Shown one piece after another: positions 42,013 to 53,435 of a stretch of DNA of 56,519 nt (its first letter is position 1; each line of letters starts with the position of its first letter). This stretch comes from Streptococcus sp. HMSC072G04. GTDB lineage: Bacteria; Bacillota; Bacilli; Lactobacillales; Streptococcaceae. The position numbers and the translations under genes are program-made. The stretch spans positions 1-56,519 of the forward strand of contig NZ_KV812016.1 in assembly GCF_001813295.1 (NCBI RefSeq), read 5' to 3'. The notes beneath the pieces were generated by a model that saw nothing but the letters and a program-made list of their open reading frames with translations, was not told the DNA's origin and made no database searches.

Positions 42013-43185
42013 ATGAAATTAAAAATGATTCGAAACCTGTTTCTGATTTTTGGAGGGATTAGTGTTTTACTCTTGGGATCTTGTAGTAGAAACTCTAGCC
42101 CTAAAAAATCTTCTGGCGAGTTTTCACAGTATGAATATGCTGTTAGTTTCTATTCCTATCGTCCAAAGAGGAAAAGAGATACCCTAACAAAGCTCTATTT
42201 CATTGACAAAAAAGGGGAACAAAAAGAGCACTCCCTAAAGGGGTATAGTATTGGTACGCTTTTCCAAGAAGGAAATGAAATCTATGCCTACTCCTTAGGA
42301 ACGAGGCCTCATTTGGTGTTCAAGTCTCCTTCTACTTATTCCGTTTATCCAAGTCAAATTCCCTTTGTGGATTTTACTAACTATTCCGTTCGATTTGTTT
42401 CAAAGGGACAGAAAGGGCCGATTGAAGGATTATCTGTAGAGGATGGGAGTGTAGGTGTGTTGAGAAGTCGCATTTGCTACACTAACTCTAAAAACAAGCA
42501 GGTACTGTCACCAAAGGTTAATCTGAGCCTTGGTAAAGGGATCGAAGTCAACTCAAAAATTTTCGTTACAGGATTTGATTTAGTTGGTGATGATATGAGT
42601 TTTCTCTACCTAGATGAGGAAAAGAACGAATTTGAGCGGATTGAGTTGCAAGATCCGTCTCAGTCTGATTTCCAGGAACTCTTATTGGTAGACGGAAAAG
42701 TGATAACTGTTGGGAATCCTCATTTTAGTCGCTTTGATGATGAGGAGAAGCGAGAGGAAAAGAAAAATAAAATTAGCTTAACAAGTGTTGATCCAACTAG
42801 CTTAGAAGCAAAAGAAGAGACCTTTGAAGCTGAGAGAGTCTTCACTGCCTATCCATTTAAAAATAACTTTCGCTTTGTGACATCAGATCGTCGATTATTA
42901 GAATATACAAGTGACTTAAAACTTGTTTCTGAAAAGGACCTATCCGGTACTGATTTTGTCAATCTTTTTAGTGACACAAGTCTAACAGTCCGAGAAGTAC
43001 GCTATACTGATGATAAGGTCGTAGTCCTAGTAACTCCAGCAAAAGCTTCTACCAAAGAAATGGGAACCATTGTCGAATTTGATACTGAAACCTTAGAGGT
43101 GAAAAAACGGATTACGATTCCGCTATCTGAAAAAGCAGAATGGGAGACGGATTCCGCTGATTTGCTTCTGATTGATCATTCCTAA
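42013..43185 (+). CDS. Lipoprotein with beta-propeller-like body, function unknown
   Basis: A 390-residue predicted lipoprotein. The signal peptide (MKLKMIRNLFLIFGGISVLLLGSC) ends at the lipobox LLGSC. The mature part has recurring strand blocks of the form 'x-FIDKKGEQ', 'FLYLDEEKNEFERIEL', 'KISLTSVDPTSLEAKE' and 'GTIVEFDTETLEVKKRI'. This is the spacing of a beta-propeller that reports or binds something at the surface. No named family is recognised. It has its own promoter and ATG with AAGGAGG. It sits alone between the typA operon and a decayed gene, so it is probably accessory. Confidence 0.72.
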   Translation: MKLKMIRNLFLIFGGISVLLLGSCSRNSSPKKSSGEFSQYEYAVSFYSYRPKRKRDTLTKLYFIDKKGEQKEHSLKGYSIGTLFQEGNEIYAYSLGTRPHLVFKSPSTYSVYPSQIPFVDFTNYSVRFVSKGQKGPIEGLSVEDGSVGVLRSRICYTNSKNKQVLSPKVNLSLGKGIEVNSKIFVTGFDLVGDDMSFLYLDEEKNEFERIELQDPSQSDFQELLLVDGKVITVGNPHFSRFDDEEKREEKKNKISLTSVDPTSLEAKEETFEAERVFTAYPFKNNFRFVTSDRRLLEYTSDLKLVSEKDLSGTDFVNLFSDTSLTVREVRYTDDKVVVLVTPAKASTKEMGTIVEFDTETLEVKKRITIPLSEKAEWETDSADLLLIDHS

Positions 43186-43212
43186 AAATTTTACCAAGAA
43201 ATACAGGAAAGA

Positions 43213-43556
43213 AAGATGAGTCCAAGTAAATGAAGCATTAACTTTCTTTTCCCACTATGGACAATACCTATCGATGAGTAATTTTTTTCTATTGGCGGGT
43301 GATTTTTGATTCGGTCTGTAGAAGTTGAAGCTAATGGTTATGTGTACGTTTTCTTTATTGATCTGTCTTAGATGATTGATATTCACCTACCTATGCGCAT
43401 GAAACGAATCCCACGTTAGGCTGTATAGTTTTCTTTAGCAATCATGTATGGTGGGATGGGACAGGAGCAGAGTTTTATGTACGTAGAATGCTTGAGATCT
43501 CTTATATGTCAGAAACTGGGAAAAGCTATTTACAAGGCTTGTCTCGAGGAATTTAA
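43213..43556 (+). pseudogene. Decayed remnant of an unidentified gene
   Basis: The 600-base gap before murD holds protein-like fragments in shifting frames. Frame 2 (43220-43309) reads NEALTFFSHYGQYLSMSN and FFLLAGDF, then stops. Frame 1 (about 43312-43371) reads VEVEANGYVYVFFIDLS, then stops. Frame 0 (43380-43556) reads 58 residues including ETNPTLGCIVFFSNHVWWDG and EISYMSETGKSYLQGLSRGI. Joined, they make about 110 residues of plausible protein broken by at least two frame changes and stops. The family is not recognised. The rest, 43557-43673, holds only a weak CCTAGT/ACTAGG hairpin. Confidence 0.5.
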
Positions 43557-43673
43557 TGGGTTTAGAGATGTTAGTTATATTCCATACAAATAAAAGAACC
43601 TAGTAACAAACTAAATATTAAACTAGGAATGCCTCCTAGACAGTTAGGGAAATAGATAGAGGTATAAGAATGA

Positions 43674-43720
43674 GAAATAACATCAGTTGAATGGATTTCA
43701 TCGGATGTTGTTTCTTTTTC
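43674..43720 (+). terminator. Terminator upstream of murD
   Basis: GAAATAACATC (43674-43684) and GATGTTGTTTC (43704-43714) pair over 11 positions with a T-rich tail. It insulates the division cluster from upstream transcripts. Confidence 0.7.
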
Positions 43721-43790
43721 TGTCTTTGGGCTTTTTAATTTTGCTAAAAAAAGGTAAAATAGAGAGTGATAAAAATGGAGCGAAGAAATC

Positions 43791-45140
43791 ATGAAATTTG
43801 TGAAACAATTTGAAAATAAAAAGGTTCTTGTATTAGGTTTGGCTAAGTCAGGCGAGTCAGCTGCCCGTTTGTTAGATCGCTTAGGAGCGATTGTGACCGT
43901 CAATGATGGCAAACCTTTTGAAGAAAATCCAGCAGCACAAAGTTTACTGGAAGAAGGGATTAAAGTTGTGACAGGAGGTCACCCTCTGGAATTGTTGGAT
44001 GAAGACTTTGCAGTCATGGTCAAAAATCCAGGAATTCCTTATTCCAATCCGATGGTTGAAAAAGCGCTTGAAAAAGGCATTCCCGTCCTCACTGAAGTGG
44101 AATTGGCCTATCTGATTTCGGATGCGCCAATTATTGGGATTACAGGATCAAACGGAAAAACGACGACGACAACCATGATCGGGGAAGTCTTGACGGCTGC
44201 CGGCCAAGGTGGTCTATTGTCTGGAAATATCGGTTTTCCAGCTAGCCAAGTTGCACAAACAGCGACCGAAAAGGAAGTCCTGGTCATGGAATTGTCTTCT
44301 TTCCAATTGATGGGAATTGAAGCCTTCCATCCAGAGATTGCAGTGATTACCAACCTCATGCCAACCCATATCGACTATCATGGTTCTTTTGAAAATTATG
44401 TAGCTGCCAAATGGAATCTTCAAAAGAATATGACAGAAAAAGATGTCATTGTCTTGAACTTCAACCAAGACCTGGCCAAGGAACTCGCTACAAAAACCAA
44501 GGCAAGGGTCCTTCCATTTTCAACGGTCGAAAAAGTGGATGGGGCTTATTTGGAAGATGAACTTCTCAAGTTTAAGGGAGAAGTTGTTATGCGAGCAGAT
44601 GAACTGGGTGTTCCAGGTAGTCACAATATAGAGAATGCCTTGGCAACGATTGCTGTTGCAAAAGTCCGTGGTGTGGAGAATGAGGTCATTAAAGAAACCT
44701 TGTCAGCTTTTGGAGGAGTGAAACACCGTCTTCAATATGTGGATGAAATTCAAGGTGTCAAATTCTATAATGATAGCAAATCGACTAATATTTTAGCGAC
44801 GCAAAAAGCTCTTTCTGGTTTTGATAACAGCAAGGTGATCTTGATTGCAGGAGGGCTCGATCGTGGCAATGAATTTGATGAATTGGTGCCACACATTACT
44901 GGCCTAAAGGAAATGGTGATTCTAGGGGAATCAGCTCCTCGAGTGAAACGCGCAGCCGATAATGCAGGCGTCCCTTATGTCGATGCGGCAGATGTAGCAG
45001 ATGCTACAAAGAAAGCCTTTGACTTGGCTAGCCCTGGAGATGTTGTGCTACTAAGTCCTGCCAATGCTAGCTGGGATATGTATCCAAATTTTGAAGTGCG
45101 TGGGGATGAATTCCTTGCTACAGTAAAAGGGTTGAAATAA
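43791..45140 (+). CDS. murD: UDP-N-acetylmuramoylalanine-D-glutamate ligase
   Basis: The 449-residue Mur ligase adds D-glutamate to UDP-MurNAc-L-alanine in the cytoplasm. The N-terminal UDP-binding Rossmann part has [16 protein letters not shown]. The central ATPase has [17 protein letters not shown] and [24 protein letters not shown]. The C-terminal domain has [18 protein letters not shown] and [17 protein letters not shown]. Complete, with murG two bases downstream. A TAAAAT element (43755-43760) may be its -10, without a good -35. Confidence 0.97.
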   Translation: MKFVKQFENKKVLVLGLAKSGESAARLLDRLGAIVTVNDGKPFEENPAAQSLLEEGIKVVTGGHPLELLDEDFAVMVKNPGIPYSNPMVEKALEKGIPVLTEVELAYLISDAPIIGITGSNGKTTTTTMIGEVLTAAGQGGLLSGNIGFPASQVAQTATEKEVLVMELSSFQLMGIEAFHPEIAVITNLMPTHIDYHGSFENYVAAKWNLQKNMTEKDVIVLNFNQDLAKELATKTKARVLPFSTVEKVDGAYLEDELLKFKGEVVMRADELGVPGSHNIENALATIAVAKVRGVENEVIKETLSAFGGVKHRLQYVDEIQGVKFYNDSKSTNILATQKALSGFDNSKVILIAGGLDRGNEFDELVPHITGLKEMVILGESAPRVKRAADNAGVPYVDAADVADATKKAFDLASPGDVVLLSPANASWDMYPNFEVRGDEFLATVKGLK

Positions 45141-45141
45141 G

Positions 45142-46224
45142 ATGAAAAAAATAATGTTTACTGGTGGGGGAACCGTGGGACATGTGACCCTTAATCTCCT
45201 CTTGATTCCAAAATTTATCGAAGATGGATGGGAAGTCCATTATATTGGGGATAAAAAAGGAATCGAATACCAAGAGATCAAAAAGTCTGGCTTAGACGTA
45301 CGATTCCATTCGATTGCAACAGGGAAATTGCGTCGCTATTTCTCTTTCCAAAATATGATGGATGTGTTCAAGGTGGCTTGGGGAACGCTCCAGTCCATTG
45401 CAATCCTGCTTCGTGTGCGCCCACAAGTTCTCTTCTCAAAAGGGGGATTTGTCTCGGTGCCACCAGTGATCGCAGCCCGACTCACGCGTGTCCCTGTCTA
45501 TATTCATGAGTCGGATCTCTCGATGGGATTGGCCAACAAAATTGCTTATAAATTTGCTACCAAGATGTACACGACCTTTGAGCAAGCACATGGTTTGACA
45601 AAGAGTGAGCATATCGGTGCGGTAACCAAGGTCACAGATCATATTCCGACAACTTCTGAAGAATTAGAAGAAAAAACACAAGGATTTCAAAAAGACTTGC
45701 CGACACTTCTCTTTGTCGGAGGATCAGCTGGTGCGCGTGTCTTTAATGAATTTGTGACAGAGCACAAAGCAGAGCTCTTGCAGCACTACAATATCATCAA
45801 TTTGACGGGTGATTCAACATTGAATCAGGCTGAGGGTGGCTTGTATCGAGTGGATTATGTAACGGATCAGTATTTGCCAATGCTCCAGAAGGCTGATTTA
45901 GTGGTGACTAGGGGTGGAGCCAACACCTTATTTGAACTCTTAGCTATGAACAAACTCCATTTGATTGTACCGCTAGGAAAAGAAGCCAGCCGTGGCGATC
46001 AGATTGAAAATGCCCAATATTTTGTGGACAAGGGTTATGCAGAGCAATTGCAGGAAGATCAATTGACGCTCGAAACCTTTAATGAAACCATTCAAGAAAT
46101 GTTGAAGCAAAGCCAAGTCTACCACCAAGCAATGGAAAAATCGACAGAGCTCCTTTCACTAGACGATTTTTATGGCCTGCTTCAAAAAGATATCAGTAAG
46201 GGAAAAGATGACGGACGACAATAA
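45142..46224 (+). CDS. murG: Undecaprenyl-PP-MurNAc-pentapeptide GlcNAc transferase
   Basis: The 360-residue GT-B glycosyltransferase makes lipid II from lipid I on the inner face of the membrane. The N-terminal glycine loop is [24 protein letters not shown] and [14 protein letters not shown] match acceptor-side motifs. The C-terminal donor site includes [14 protein letters not shown] and [15 protein letters not shown]. Streptococcal MurG has TVGHV where many bacteria have TGGH. It lies two bases after murD and overlaps divIB by 17 bases. Confidence 0.96.
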   Translation: MKKIMFTGGGTVGHVTLNLLLIPKFIEDGWEVHYIGDKKGIEYQEIKKSGLDVRFHSIATGKLRRYFSFQNMMDVFKVAWGTLQSIAILLRVRPQVLFSKGGFVSVPPVIAARLTRVPVYIHESDLSMGLANKIAYKFATKMYTTFEQAHGLTKSEHIGAVTKVTDHIPTTSEELEEKTQGFQKDLPTLLFVGGSAGARVFNEFVTEHKAELLQHYNIINLTGDSTLNQAEGGLYRVDYVTDQYLPMLQKADLVVTRGGANTLFELLAMNKLHLIVPLGKEASRGDQIENAQYFVDKGYAEQLQEDQLTLETFNETIQEMLKQSQVYHQAMEKSTELLSLDDFYGLLQKDISKGKDDGRQ

Positions 46225-47413
46225 AAAAACGCCAACGGATGACAAAATTACAGAATTGTCAGCCTGGCAAAAAAGAAACAAAGAATATTTAGAAAAAAAA
46301 GCGCTTGAAAAAGCGGAAGAAGCTGAAAGCGAAGAAGCACAAGAAGACGAAGACCTTTCAGAAAAAGAAACAGCTTCCGTCTCAGAGGAAGGATCTGACG
46401 AACGAAAAGAGTCTGAAGAGGAAAATGAATCTGAGGGCGAAGAGGATCCAGAAGCAGATAGAGAAAGTTCAGAAGAAGAGGATGATCCAGCTGTAGAGGA
46501 GCTAGATCCTTCAGAGAAGCAAGAGAAAAAGCCTTCGTTTTTTAAACGTTTGAAGACGAAAAAACCAAAGAAGGAACCGACAGTGGCAAAACGCCATATC
46601 TATCGTGCCCTTCCAGTTATCGGAATTAGCTCGATTGTTGCCCTTCTCTCGATCTATTTTTTAAGTCCCCTGTCCACACAGAAAGTAATTGAATTTTCAG
46701 GGAACAAGGCGGTTGACCAGCAACTCTTGTATGAAAAAAGCCGCATCAAGGAAGAAGATTATACCCTGACGACCTTCCTTCATAAATCGGTCTATGAACA
46801 AAATATGAAAACGGCTAGTCCATGGATTAAAGAAGTGCACATGCATTATCAATTCCCGGTGACCTTTAAAGTCAATGTCGTGGAACACAAAGTGGTTGCC
46901 TATTATGTGACCGGAGAAGACCACTATCCAGTATTGGAAAATGGAGAAGTAGTGGAGACAGTAACTCCAGCTTCGGAATTGCCGTCCTCCTATATTAGCT
47001 TGAAATTCTCAGATCGAGAATTGGTTAGACAATTTGTTCAAGAAATGAAATCCATTTCTTCTTCCATTACGGATAAAATTGTTTCGGTTGATCTGACACC
47101 GAGCAAGGTTACCAAGGATCTAGTGACCATTACCATGAAAAACGATAATAAAATCTTGGTGCCTGTTTCCCAAATTACCCGCAAGCTTCCTTATTATAAG
47201 GCTATCAGTAAGCAATTAGACGATGCTTCGACTATCGATATGGAGGCTGGAGTTTTCAGCTATAGTGAACAATCCATTGCAGATGCCAAAGAGCAAGCTG
47301 AAAAAGAAAAGGCTGAAAGTACAGAAAATCAGGATGAACATTCTGAGGAAGCAAGCCAAGAACAGAATCAAGAACAGAATCCAGAAGGAGAAAATTCTTC
47401 TGGGAATGGGTAA
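46208..47413 (+). CDS. divIB: Cell division protein DivIB (FtsQ)
   Basis: A 401-residue bitopic division protein. The cytoplasmic N-terminus (about 1-125) is long and extremely acidic, with Glu/Asp/Ser runs from about residue 35 to 105, then a basic patch before the membrane segment (about 136-156, [17 protein letters not shown]). The outside part has a POTRA domain beginning [19 protein letters not shown] and the FtsQ/DivIB domain, then a Glu/Gln-rich disordered tail. It works with DivIC and FtsL at the septum. The start at 46208 follows AAGGGAAAAG inside murG; a longer frame from 46172 overlaps more of murG. Confidence 0.92.
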   Translation: MTDDNKKTPTDDKITELSAWQKRNKEYLEKKALEKAEEAESEEAQEDEDLSEKETASVSEEGSDERKESEEENESEGEEDPEADRESSEEEDDPAVEELDPSEKQEKKPSFFKRLKTKKPKKEPTVAKRHIYRALPVIGISSIVALLSIYFLSPLSTQKVIEFSGNKAVDQQLLYEKSRIKEEDYTLTTFLHKSVYEQNMKTASPWIKEVHMHYQFPVTFKVNVVEHKVVAYYVTGEDHYPVLENGEVVETVTPASELPSSYISLKFSDRELVRQFVQEMKSISSSITDKIVSVDLTPSKVTKDLVTITMKNDNKILVPVSQITRKLPYYKAISKQLDDASTIDMEAGVFSYSEQSIADAKEQAEKEKAESTENQDEHSEEASQEQNQEQNPEGENSSGNG

Positions 47414-47469
47414 AGCCCATAAATTATCTCAAATAATTGAAGAAAAAATGTCCATTTTAGGCTTCTTTG

Positions 47470-47478
47470 TGATATAAT
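47470..47478 (+). promoter_or_regulatory. Extended -10 promoter of ftsA
   Basis: TGATATAAT lies 77 bases upstream of the ftsA ATG. It allows ftsA-ftsZ transcription independent of murD-murG-divIB. No strong -35. Confidence 0.6.
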
Positions 47479-47555
47479 GAAGTTTGGATAGTTCCAACTA
47501 AAAGGGCTATAAATAGATGTAAAGTGAAAACAAATAAAGAGAGAGGACTGGTGTA

Positions 47556-48944
47556 ATGGCTAGAGACGGCTTTTTTACAGGTTTAGATATCGGTACTAGT
47601 TCAATAAAAGTATTGGTGGCAGAACATGTCAATGGAGAAATGAATGTAATTGGAGTCAGCAATGCAAAAAGTGCTGGCGTCAAAGATGGAATTATAGTAG
47701 ATATCGAAGCTGCTTCAAATGCAATTAAAAATGCAATCAGCCAAGCTGAAGAAAAAGCAGGGATTTCAATCAATCTAGTCAATGTTGGGTTGCCTGCAAA
47801 CTTACTACAAATCGAAGCAACTCAAGGAATGATTCCAGTCACAAGTGATTCGAAAGAAATCACAGATGCAGATGTTGAAAATGTTGTCAAATCTGCACTC
47901 ACAAAAAGCATGACACCGGATCGTGAAGTAATCACCTTCATTCCTGAGGAATTCACAGTTGATGGTTTCCAAGGAATCCGCGATCCACGCGGAATGATGG
48001 GGATCCGACTTGAAATGCGTGGCCTTCTTTATACAGGACCTCGTACAATCTTGCACAATTTGCGTAAAACAGTTGAACGTGCCGGCTTACAAGTTGAAAA
48101 CATCATCATTTCACCGCTTGCGATGATCAAAACAGTCTTGAATGAAGGCGAACGTGAATTCGGAGCAACGGTGATTGATATGGGTGGTGGCCAAACAACG
48201 GTGGCATCTGTTCGTAGCCAAGAACTTCAATTTACAAATATCTACCAAGAAGGTGGCGATTATGTTACCAAAGATATTTCTAAAGTATTGAAAACTTCTC
48301 AAAAATTGGCAGAAGGCTTGAAGTTCAACTACGGTGAAGCCTATGTGCCATCTGCTGGAAACGAAGTCTTCCATGTAGAAGTCATCGGTGAAGTAGAGCC
48401 AGTTGAAGTGACTGAGAAGTACTTAGCTGAAATCATTTCAGCACGTATCAAACACATCTTTGAGCAAATCAAACAAGATCTTGAGAGAAGACATTTGTTG
48501 GATCTTCCTGGTGGTATTGTGATTATCGGTGGAGGAGCGATCCTTCCTGGTGTTGAAGAATTGGCTCAAGAAGTCTTTGGTGTAAATGTGAAATTGTTTG
48601 TTCCAAATCAAATTGGAATTCGCAATCCAGCTTTTGCCCATGTAATTAGCTTGTCTGAATATGCAGGCAATTTGACAGATGTGGATATTATTGCTCAAGC
48701 TGCGGTTCATGGAGACGAAGTCTTGCGTCAACAACCGATTCAATTTGATCGTCCAGTGCAACCACAAGTACAACCACAACCTGCTGCTCCAGCACAACCG
48801 GTAGTACCTGCATACAATGCTGAGAAGATTGAATCTCCTGTAGATGCTCAAGAAATTCCAGCAGCAAGCAATGATAGCAAACAAGAACCAAAAACTACAT
48901 TCACAGACCGAATGAAAAATTTGATCGGTAATATGTTTGATTAA
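47556..48944 (+). CDS. ftsA: Cell division protein FtsA
   Basis: A 462-residue actin-like ATPase that anchors FtsZ to the membrane. The phosphate-1 motif is FTGLDIGTSSIKVLV, phosphate-2 is GATVIDMGGGQTTVA and the adenosine motif is GGIVIIGGGAILPGVEELA. A Pro/Gln/Ala-rich linker (about 390-425) precedes the C-terminal amphipathic membrane-targeting helix FTDRMKNLIGNMFD. Complete. ftsZ starts 15 bases downstream after GGAG. Confidence 0.97.
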   Translation: MARDGFFTGLDIGTSSIKVLVAEHVNGEMNVIGVSNAKSAGVKDGIIVDIEAASNAIKNAISQAEEKAGISINLVNVGLPANLLQIEATQGMIPVTSDSKEITDADVENVVKSALTKSMTPDREVITFIPEEFTVDGFQGIRDPRGMMGIRLEMRGLLYTGPRTILHNLRKTVERAGLQVENIIISPLAMIKTVLNEGEREFGATVIDMGGGQTTVASVRSQELQFTNIYQEGGDYVTKDISKVLKTSQKLAEGLKFNYGEAYVPSAGNEVFHVEVIGEVEPVEVTEKYLAEIISARIKHIFEQIKQDLERRHLLDLPGGIVIIGGGAILPGVEELAQEVFGVNVKLFVPNQIGIRNPAFAHVISLSEYAGNLTDVDIIAQAAVHGDEVLRQQPIQFDRPVQPQVQPQPAAPAQPVVPAYNAEKIESPVDAQEIPAASNDSKQEPKTTFTDRMKNLIGNMFD

Positions 48945-48953
48945 GGAGTGTAA

Positions 48954-50225
<1,272 letters not shown>

Positions 50226-50227
50226 TC

Positions 50228-50896
50228 ATGAATCTGGTAGAGAATGCTGATCTTGTTCGGCAACAAGTAGAAACAGCAAGAAACAAAGCTAACCGTCAAG
50301 ATCAAGTAAATGTGATAGCTGTCACCAAGTATGTGGATGTTGCCACAACAGAAGCACTGGTGAAAACAGGTATCCAACATATCGGTGAAAATCGTGTCGA
50401 TAAATTCCTAGAAAAGTATCAAGCTCTAAAAGAGTATGACCTCACTTGGCACTTGATTGGGAGCCTCCAACGGCGGAAAGTAAAAGACGTGATCAATCTT
50501 GTCGATTACTTTCATGCCTTGGATTCGGTGAAGCTGGCTCAAGAAATTCAAAAGCGAGCAGAACACCCAATCAAGTGTTTCCTCCAAGTGAACATTTCTG
50601 GTGAAGAAAGTAAGCATGGATTTGCACCCGATGAACTGGATGATGTTTTAGCGGAAATCGCACAGTTGGACAAAATTGAAATTGTTGGTTTAATGACGAT
50701 GGCTCCTTTTGAGGCTAGTCAAGAAGAGTTGCAGGATATTTTTTCAAAAACTCACCAACTTCAGAAACAACTAGAAAAGAAACAATTAAAAAATATGCCT
50801 TTTTCAGAACTAAGTATGGGTATGAGTCGTGACTTTGAAGTAGCCATTGCGAACGGAGCGACTTATGTTAGAATTGGGACATCATTTTTTAAATAG
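50228..50896 (+). CDS. ylmE: PLP homeostasis protein YlmE (YggS family)
   Basis: A 222-residue pyridoxal-phosphate-binding protein of the alanine-racemase-like barrel fold. The PLP lysine is in VIAVTKYVD, the phosphate region in ELSMGMSRDFEVAIANGATYVRIGTSFF, and HIGENRVDKFLEKY and WHLIGSLQRRKVK are diagnostic. It has no known enzyme activity and balances vitamin B6 and amino-acid pools. It is the standard gene after ftsZ in streptococci. Confidence 0.94.
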   Translation: MNLVENADLVRQQVETARNKANRQDQVNVIAVTKYVDVATTEALVKTGIQHIGENRVDKFLEKYQALKEYDLTWHLIGSLQRRKVKDVINLVDYFHALDSVKLAQEIQKRAEHPIKCFLQVNISGEESKHGFAPDELDDVLAEIAQLDKIEIVGLMTMAPFEASQEELQDIFSKTHQLQKQLEKKQLKNMPFSELSMGMSRDFEVAIANGATYVRIGTSFFK

Positions 50897-50905
50897 GAAA
50901 GAACT

Positions 50906-51535
50906 ATGTCATTAAAAGATAAATTTAACAACTTTATTGACTACTTCACAGAAGACGGTGAAGAAGTAGAAGTTCGCGAGGCAAAAGCAGCTGGGGCGGA
51001 AACACAACCAGTTCCACAGCCACAGCCGACTCCTCAAGTGACTTCTCCACGTCCACAGATTAGTCAAAGAGAACCAGTAAAACCAAAACCGACTCCTGTC
51101 GCACCTGTTACGACTCCAGTGTCTACAGCGGCAGTGAAGGAACCTGTTTCAACAACGAAAAATACATCTGAAAATATTACTCGCTTGCATGAACGTCAAC
51201 GTGAATTGGCTGCTAATCGTGCGAATACAGATGAAAAGATTACCATTGATGTACGCTATCCCCGCAAATACGAAGAAGCGACTGAAATTGTTGATCTATT
51301 ACTATCTAATGAGAGTATCTTGATTGACTTCCAATATATGACTGAAGTACAAGCACGTCGTTGTTTAGATTATTTGGATGGGGCTCGTTATGTTTTAGCA
51401 GGAAATCTTCGTCGTGTTGCAAGTACCATGTACTTGTTGACTCCAATTAATGTAGTCGTTAACATTGAAGATATCCGCCTTCCAAATGATGTGGAAGTGA
51501 CAGAATTTGACTATGATATGAAACGTAATCGTTAA
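50906..51535 (+). CDS. sepF: Cell division protein SepF
   Basis: A 209-residue Z-ring bundling and anchoring protein. An N-terminal amphipathic membrane helix ([14 protein letters not shown]) is followed by a Pro/Gln/Thr-rich linker (about 30-90). The C-terminal SepF domain (about 110-209) has [34 protein letters not shown] and YLTPINVVV. It polymerises into arcs that align FtsZ at the membrane. ylmG follows one base after its stop. Confidence 0.94.
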   Translation: MSLKDKFNNFIDYFTEDGEEVEVREAKAAGAETQPVPQPQPTPQVTSPRPQISQREPVKPKPTPVAPVTTPVSTAAVKEPVSTTKNTSENITRLHERQRELAANRANTDEKITIDVRYPRKYEEATEIVDLLLSNESILIDFQYMTEVQARRCLDYLDGARYVLAGNLRRVASTMYLLTPINVVVNIEDIRLPNDVEVTEFDYDMKRNR

Positions 51536-51536
51536 G

Positions 51537-51800
51537 ATGGTTATCTTTCAATACTTATCAAATATCATTCAAATCTATTCCATCATTCTTGTCATCTATG
51601 CCTTACTATCTTGGTTCCCTGGGGCACCTCAGAGTACTCTTGGACAAATGGTTCACCGCCTAGTTGAACCATTTTTGAGCCTTTTTAGAAAGTTACCATT
51701 GCAGTTTGGGGGCTTGGATTTTACAGTTCTGGTAGCACTTTTGGTCTTGAACTTGATGAATCAGTTATTAGCCCGCTTGTTCCTACTTTTGATTGGATAG
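51537..51800 (+). CDS. ylmG: YggT family membrane protein YlmG
   Basis: An 87-residue protein with two membrane segments (YSIILVIYALLSWFPGAP and LDFTVLVALLVLNLMNQLLARLFLLL). Between them is the conserved VEPFLSLFRKLPLQFGGLDFT loop. YggT family proteins affect division-site organisation in bacteria and nucleoid distribution in plastids; the mechanism is unknown. The gene follows sepF by one base and precedes ylmH by six. Confidence 0.92.
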   Translation: MVIFQYLSNIIQIYSIILVIYALLSWFPGAPQSTLGQMVHRLVEPFLSLFRKLPLQFGGLDFTVLVALLVLNLMNQLLARLFLLLIG

Positions 51801-51806
51801 AATACG

Positions 51807-52598
51807 ATGGGACAGACAGAGATTTACCAACATTTCAATCGCGAAGATCACGAATTCATTGATCGCTGTATTGAATTGTCTGAAAGAGTGGTGGAACGCT
51901 ATTCTGTTGAGGTGACGGGTTTTTTAAACCCTCATCAGGTCACTATTTTACGAAATATCGCGGCAAGCTACCAATTACAGGTCTTTGCTTCCAGTGATGA
52001 GCAGAAAATGGAGTATGCCAAGGTTATTGTTGCTCCGGATTATTATCAATTGGATCCAAGTGACTTTGATCTGACCCTATTGGAAATGGTCTATGCTTCA
52101 AAATTTCATCACTTGACCCATTCCCAGGTACTGGGGACCATTGTTCACCAATTGGGTGTGGAGCGCAAGTCCTTTGGAGATATTCTGACGAGTGATGGAA
52201 AGATCCAAGTATTTGTTGAACAGCGTTTTGTTCCCTATTTCATGGATCACATCCAGAAAATTTCTCGGGTACCTGTTAAGCTGAGGGAAGTTCCTCTATC
52301 TGAACAAATAATCATAGAGGAAGAAAGCCAGAAGCGAGATATTCTCGTGTCGAGTTATCGGTTAGATAAGGTGATTGCTGGGACCTTCAAGCTTTCACGC
52401 TCACAAGCTAGTCAGTTGATTAGTTCTGGTCTAGTGAAAGTTAACTATGCGACTACTTCCAATGTTAGCTATATTGTAGGTCTGAATGATTTAGTCAGTG
52501 TCCGACGCTTTGGGCGTCTTAAAATTGTTTCTGAAAATGGTATTTCAAAGAGTGGAAAATATAAAGTAACTGTTGAAGTACTCTTAAGTAAAAAATGA
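51807..52598 (+). CDS. ylmH: S4-domain RNA-binding protein YlmH
   Basis: A 263-residue protein. The N-terminal two thirds contain an RRM-like domain (VEVTGFLNPHQVTILRNIA, APDYYQLDPSDFDLTLLEM, LGTIVHQLGVERKSFGDIL). The C-terminal S4 domain is SSYRLDKVIAGTFKLSRSQASQLISSGLVKVNY. In Bacillus YlmH binds ribosomes and helps clear stalled 50S complexes with trapped peptidyl-tRNA. It keeps its usual place in the dcw cluster, nine bases before divIVA. Confidence 0.93.
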   Translation: MGQTEIYQHFNREDHEFIDRCIELSERVVERYSVEVTGFLNPHQVTILRNIAASYQLQVFASSDEQKMEYAKVIVAPDYYQLDPSDFDLTLLEMVYASKFHHLTHSQVLGTIVHQLGVERKSFGDILTSDGKIQVFVEQRFVPYFMDHIQKISRVPVKLREVPLSEQIIIEEESQKRDILVSSYRLDKVIAGTFKLSRSQASQLISSGLVKVNYATTSNVSYIVGLNDLVSVRRFGRLKIVSENGISKSGKYKVTVEVLLSKK

Positions 52599-52607
52599 GG
52601 AGGAGTT

Positions 52608-53435
52608 ATGGCTCTTACTGCTTTAGAAATTAAAGATAAAACTTTTGGCGTTAAATTTAGAGGGTATGATGCGAACGAAGTAGAAGAATTTCTAGATATT
52701 GTTGTTCGCGATTATGAAGATCTTGTTCGTTTAAATCATGATCAAGAAGCAAAAATTCAAGCTCTTGAAGAACGCTTAAACTATTTTGATGAAATGAAAG
52801 ATTCATTGAGTCAATCTGTTTTGATTGCACAAGATACTGCTGAACGTGTCAAACAAGCAGCTAACGAACGTTCTGAAAATATTGTTCGTCAAGCTGAACA
52901 AGATGCACAGCACTTAGTAGATGAAGCAAAACAAAAAGCAAATGAAATCCTTCGTCACGCAACGGATAATGCCAAGAAGGTTGCCGTTGAAACAGAGGAA
53001 TTGAAGAACAAGACACGCGTCTTCCATCAACGTTTGAAATCAACCATCGAAAGCCAATTGAGCATTATCGATACACCTGAATGGGATGAAATTCTTCGTC
53101 CAACAGCTATGTACATTCAAACAAGTGATGAAGCTTTCCGTGAAATTGTGGAGAAAGCTTTGGGTGAATCAGTTCACCATCATCATGCAGAAGATGATAA
53201 CATTGATTTGACTCGTCAATTCTCTCCAGCTGAAATCGAAGAATTGCAAAAACGCATCGAAGCTGCTAATTTAGAATTGGGTGCAACACAAGCGTTTGAA
53301 GGTTTGAATGAAAAAGTTCAATCCGCTTTAGAAGAGGCAGAGCACGCTCGTCATGAAAATGAGGAAGTCGTTGAGGTTGAAGAAACTGTTCAACCAAAAG
53401 ATGATGCAAATCGTGAATCTGTCAATATTTTATAA
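52608..53435 (+). CDS. divIVA: Cell division/polarity protein DivIVA
   Basis: A 275-residue coiled-coil protein that senses curved membrane at septa and poles. The lipid-binding N-domain has FGVKFRGYDANEVEEFLDIVVRDYE. A first coiled coil runs to about residue 160, and a second (about 200-250) follows a HHHH-containing spacer. The tail is acidic (ENEEVVEVEETVQ). GGAGG is the ribosome site. The stop codon overlaps TATAAT, a probable -10 for the ileS T-box transcript. Confidence 0.95.
   Translation: MALTALEIKDKTFGVKFRGYDANEVEEFLDIVVRDYEDLVRLNHDQEAKIQALEERLNYFDEMKDSLSQSVLIAQDTAERVKQAANERSENIVRQAEQDAQHLVDEAKQKANEILRHATDNAKKVAVETEELKNKTRVFHQRLKSTIESQLSIIDTPEWDEILRPTAMYIQTSDEAFREIVEKALGESVHHHHAEDDNIDLTRQFSPAEIEELQKRIEAANLELGATQAFEGLNEKVQSALEEAEHARHENEEVVEVEETVQPKDDANRESVNIL

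Noticed and set aside
43444..43593. 49-residue open frame upstream of murD
   Set aside because: It overlaps the better protein-like fragment in another frame, lacks a ribosome site and looks random.
43571..43912. Minus-strand open frame over the start of murD
   Set aside because: It is a shadow of murD in an antisense frame with no ribosome site.
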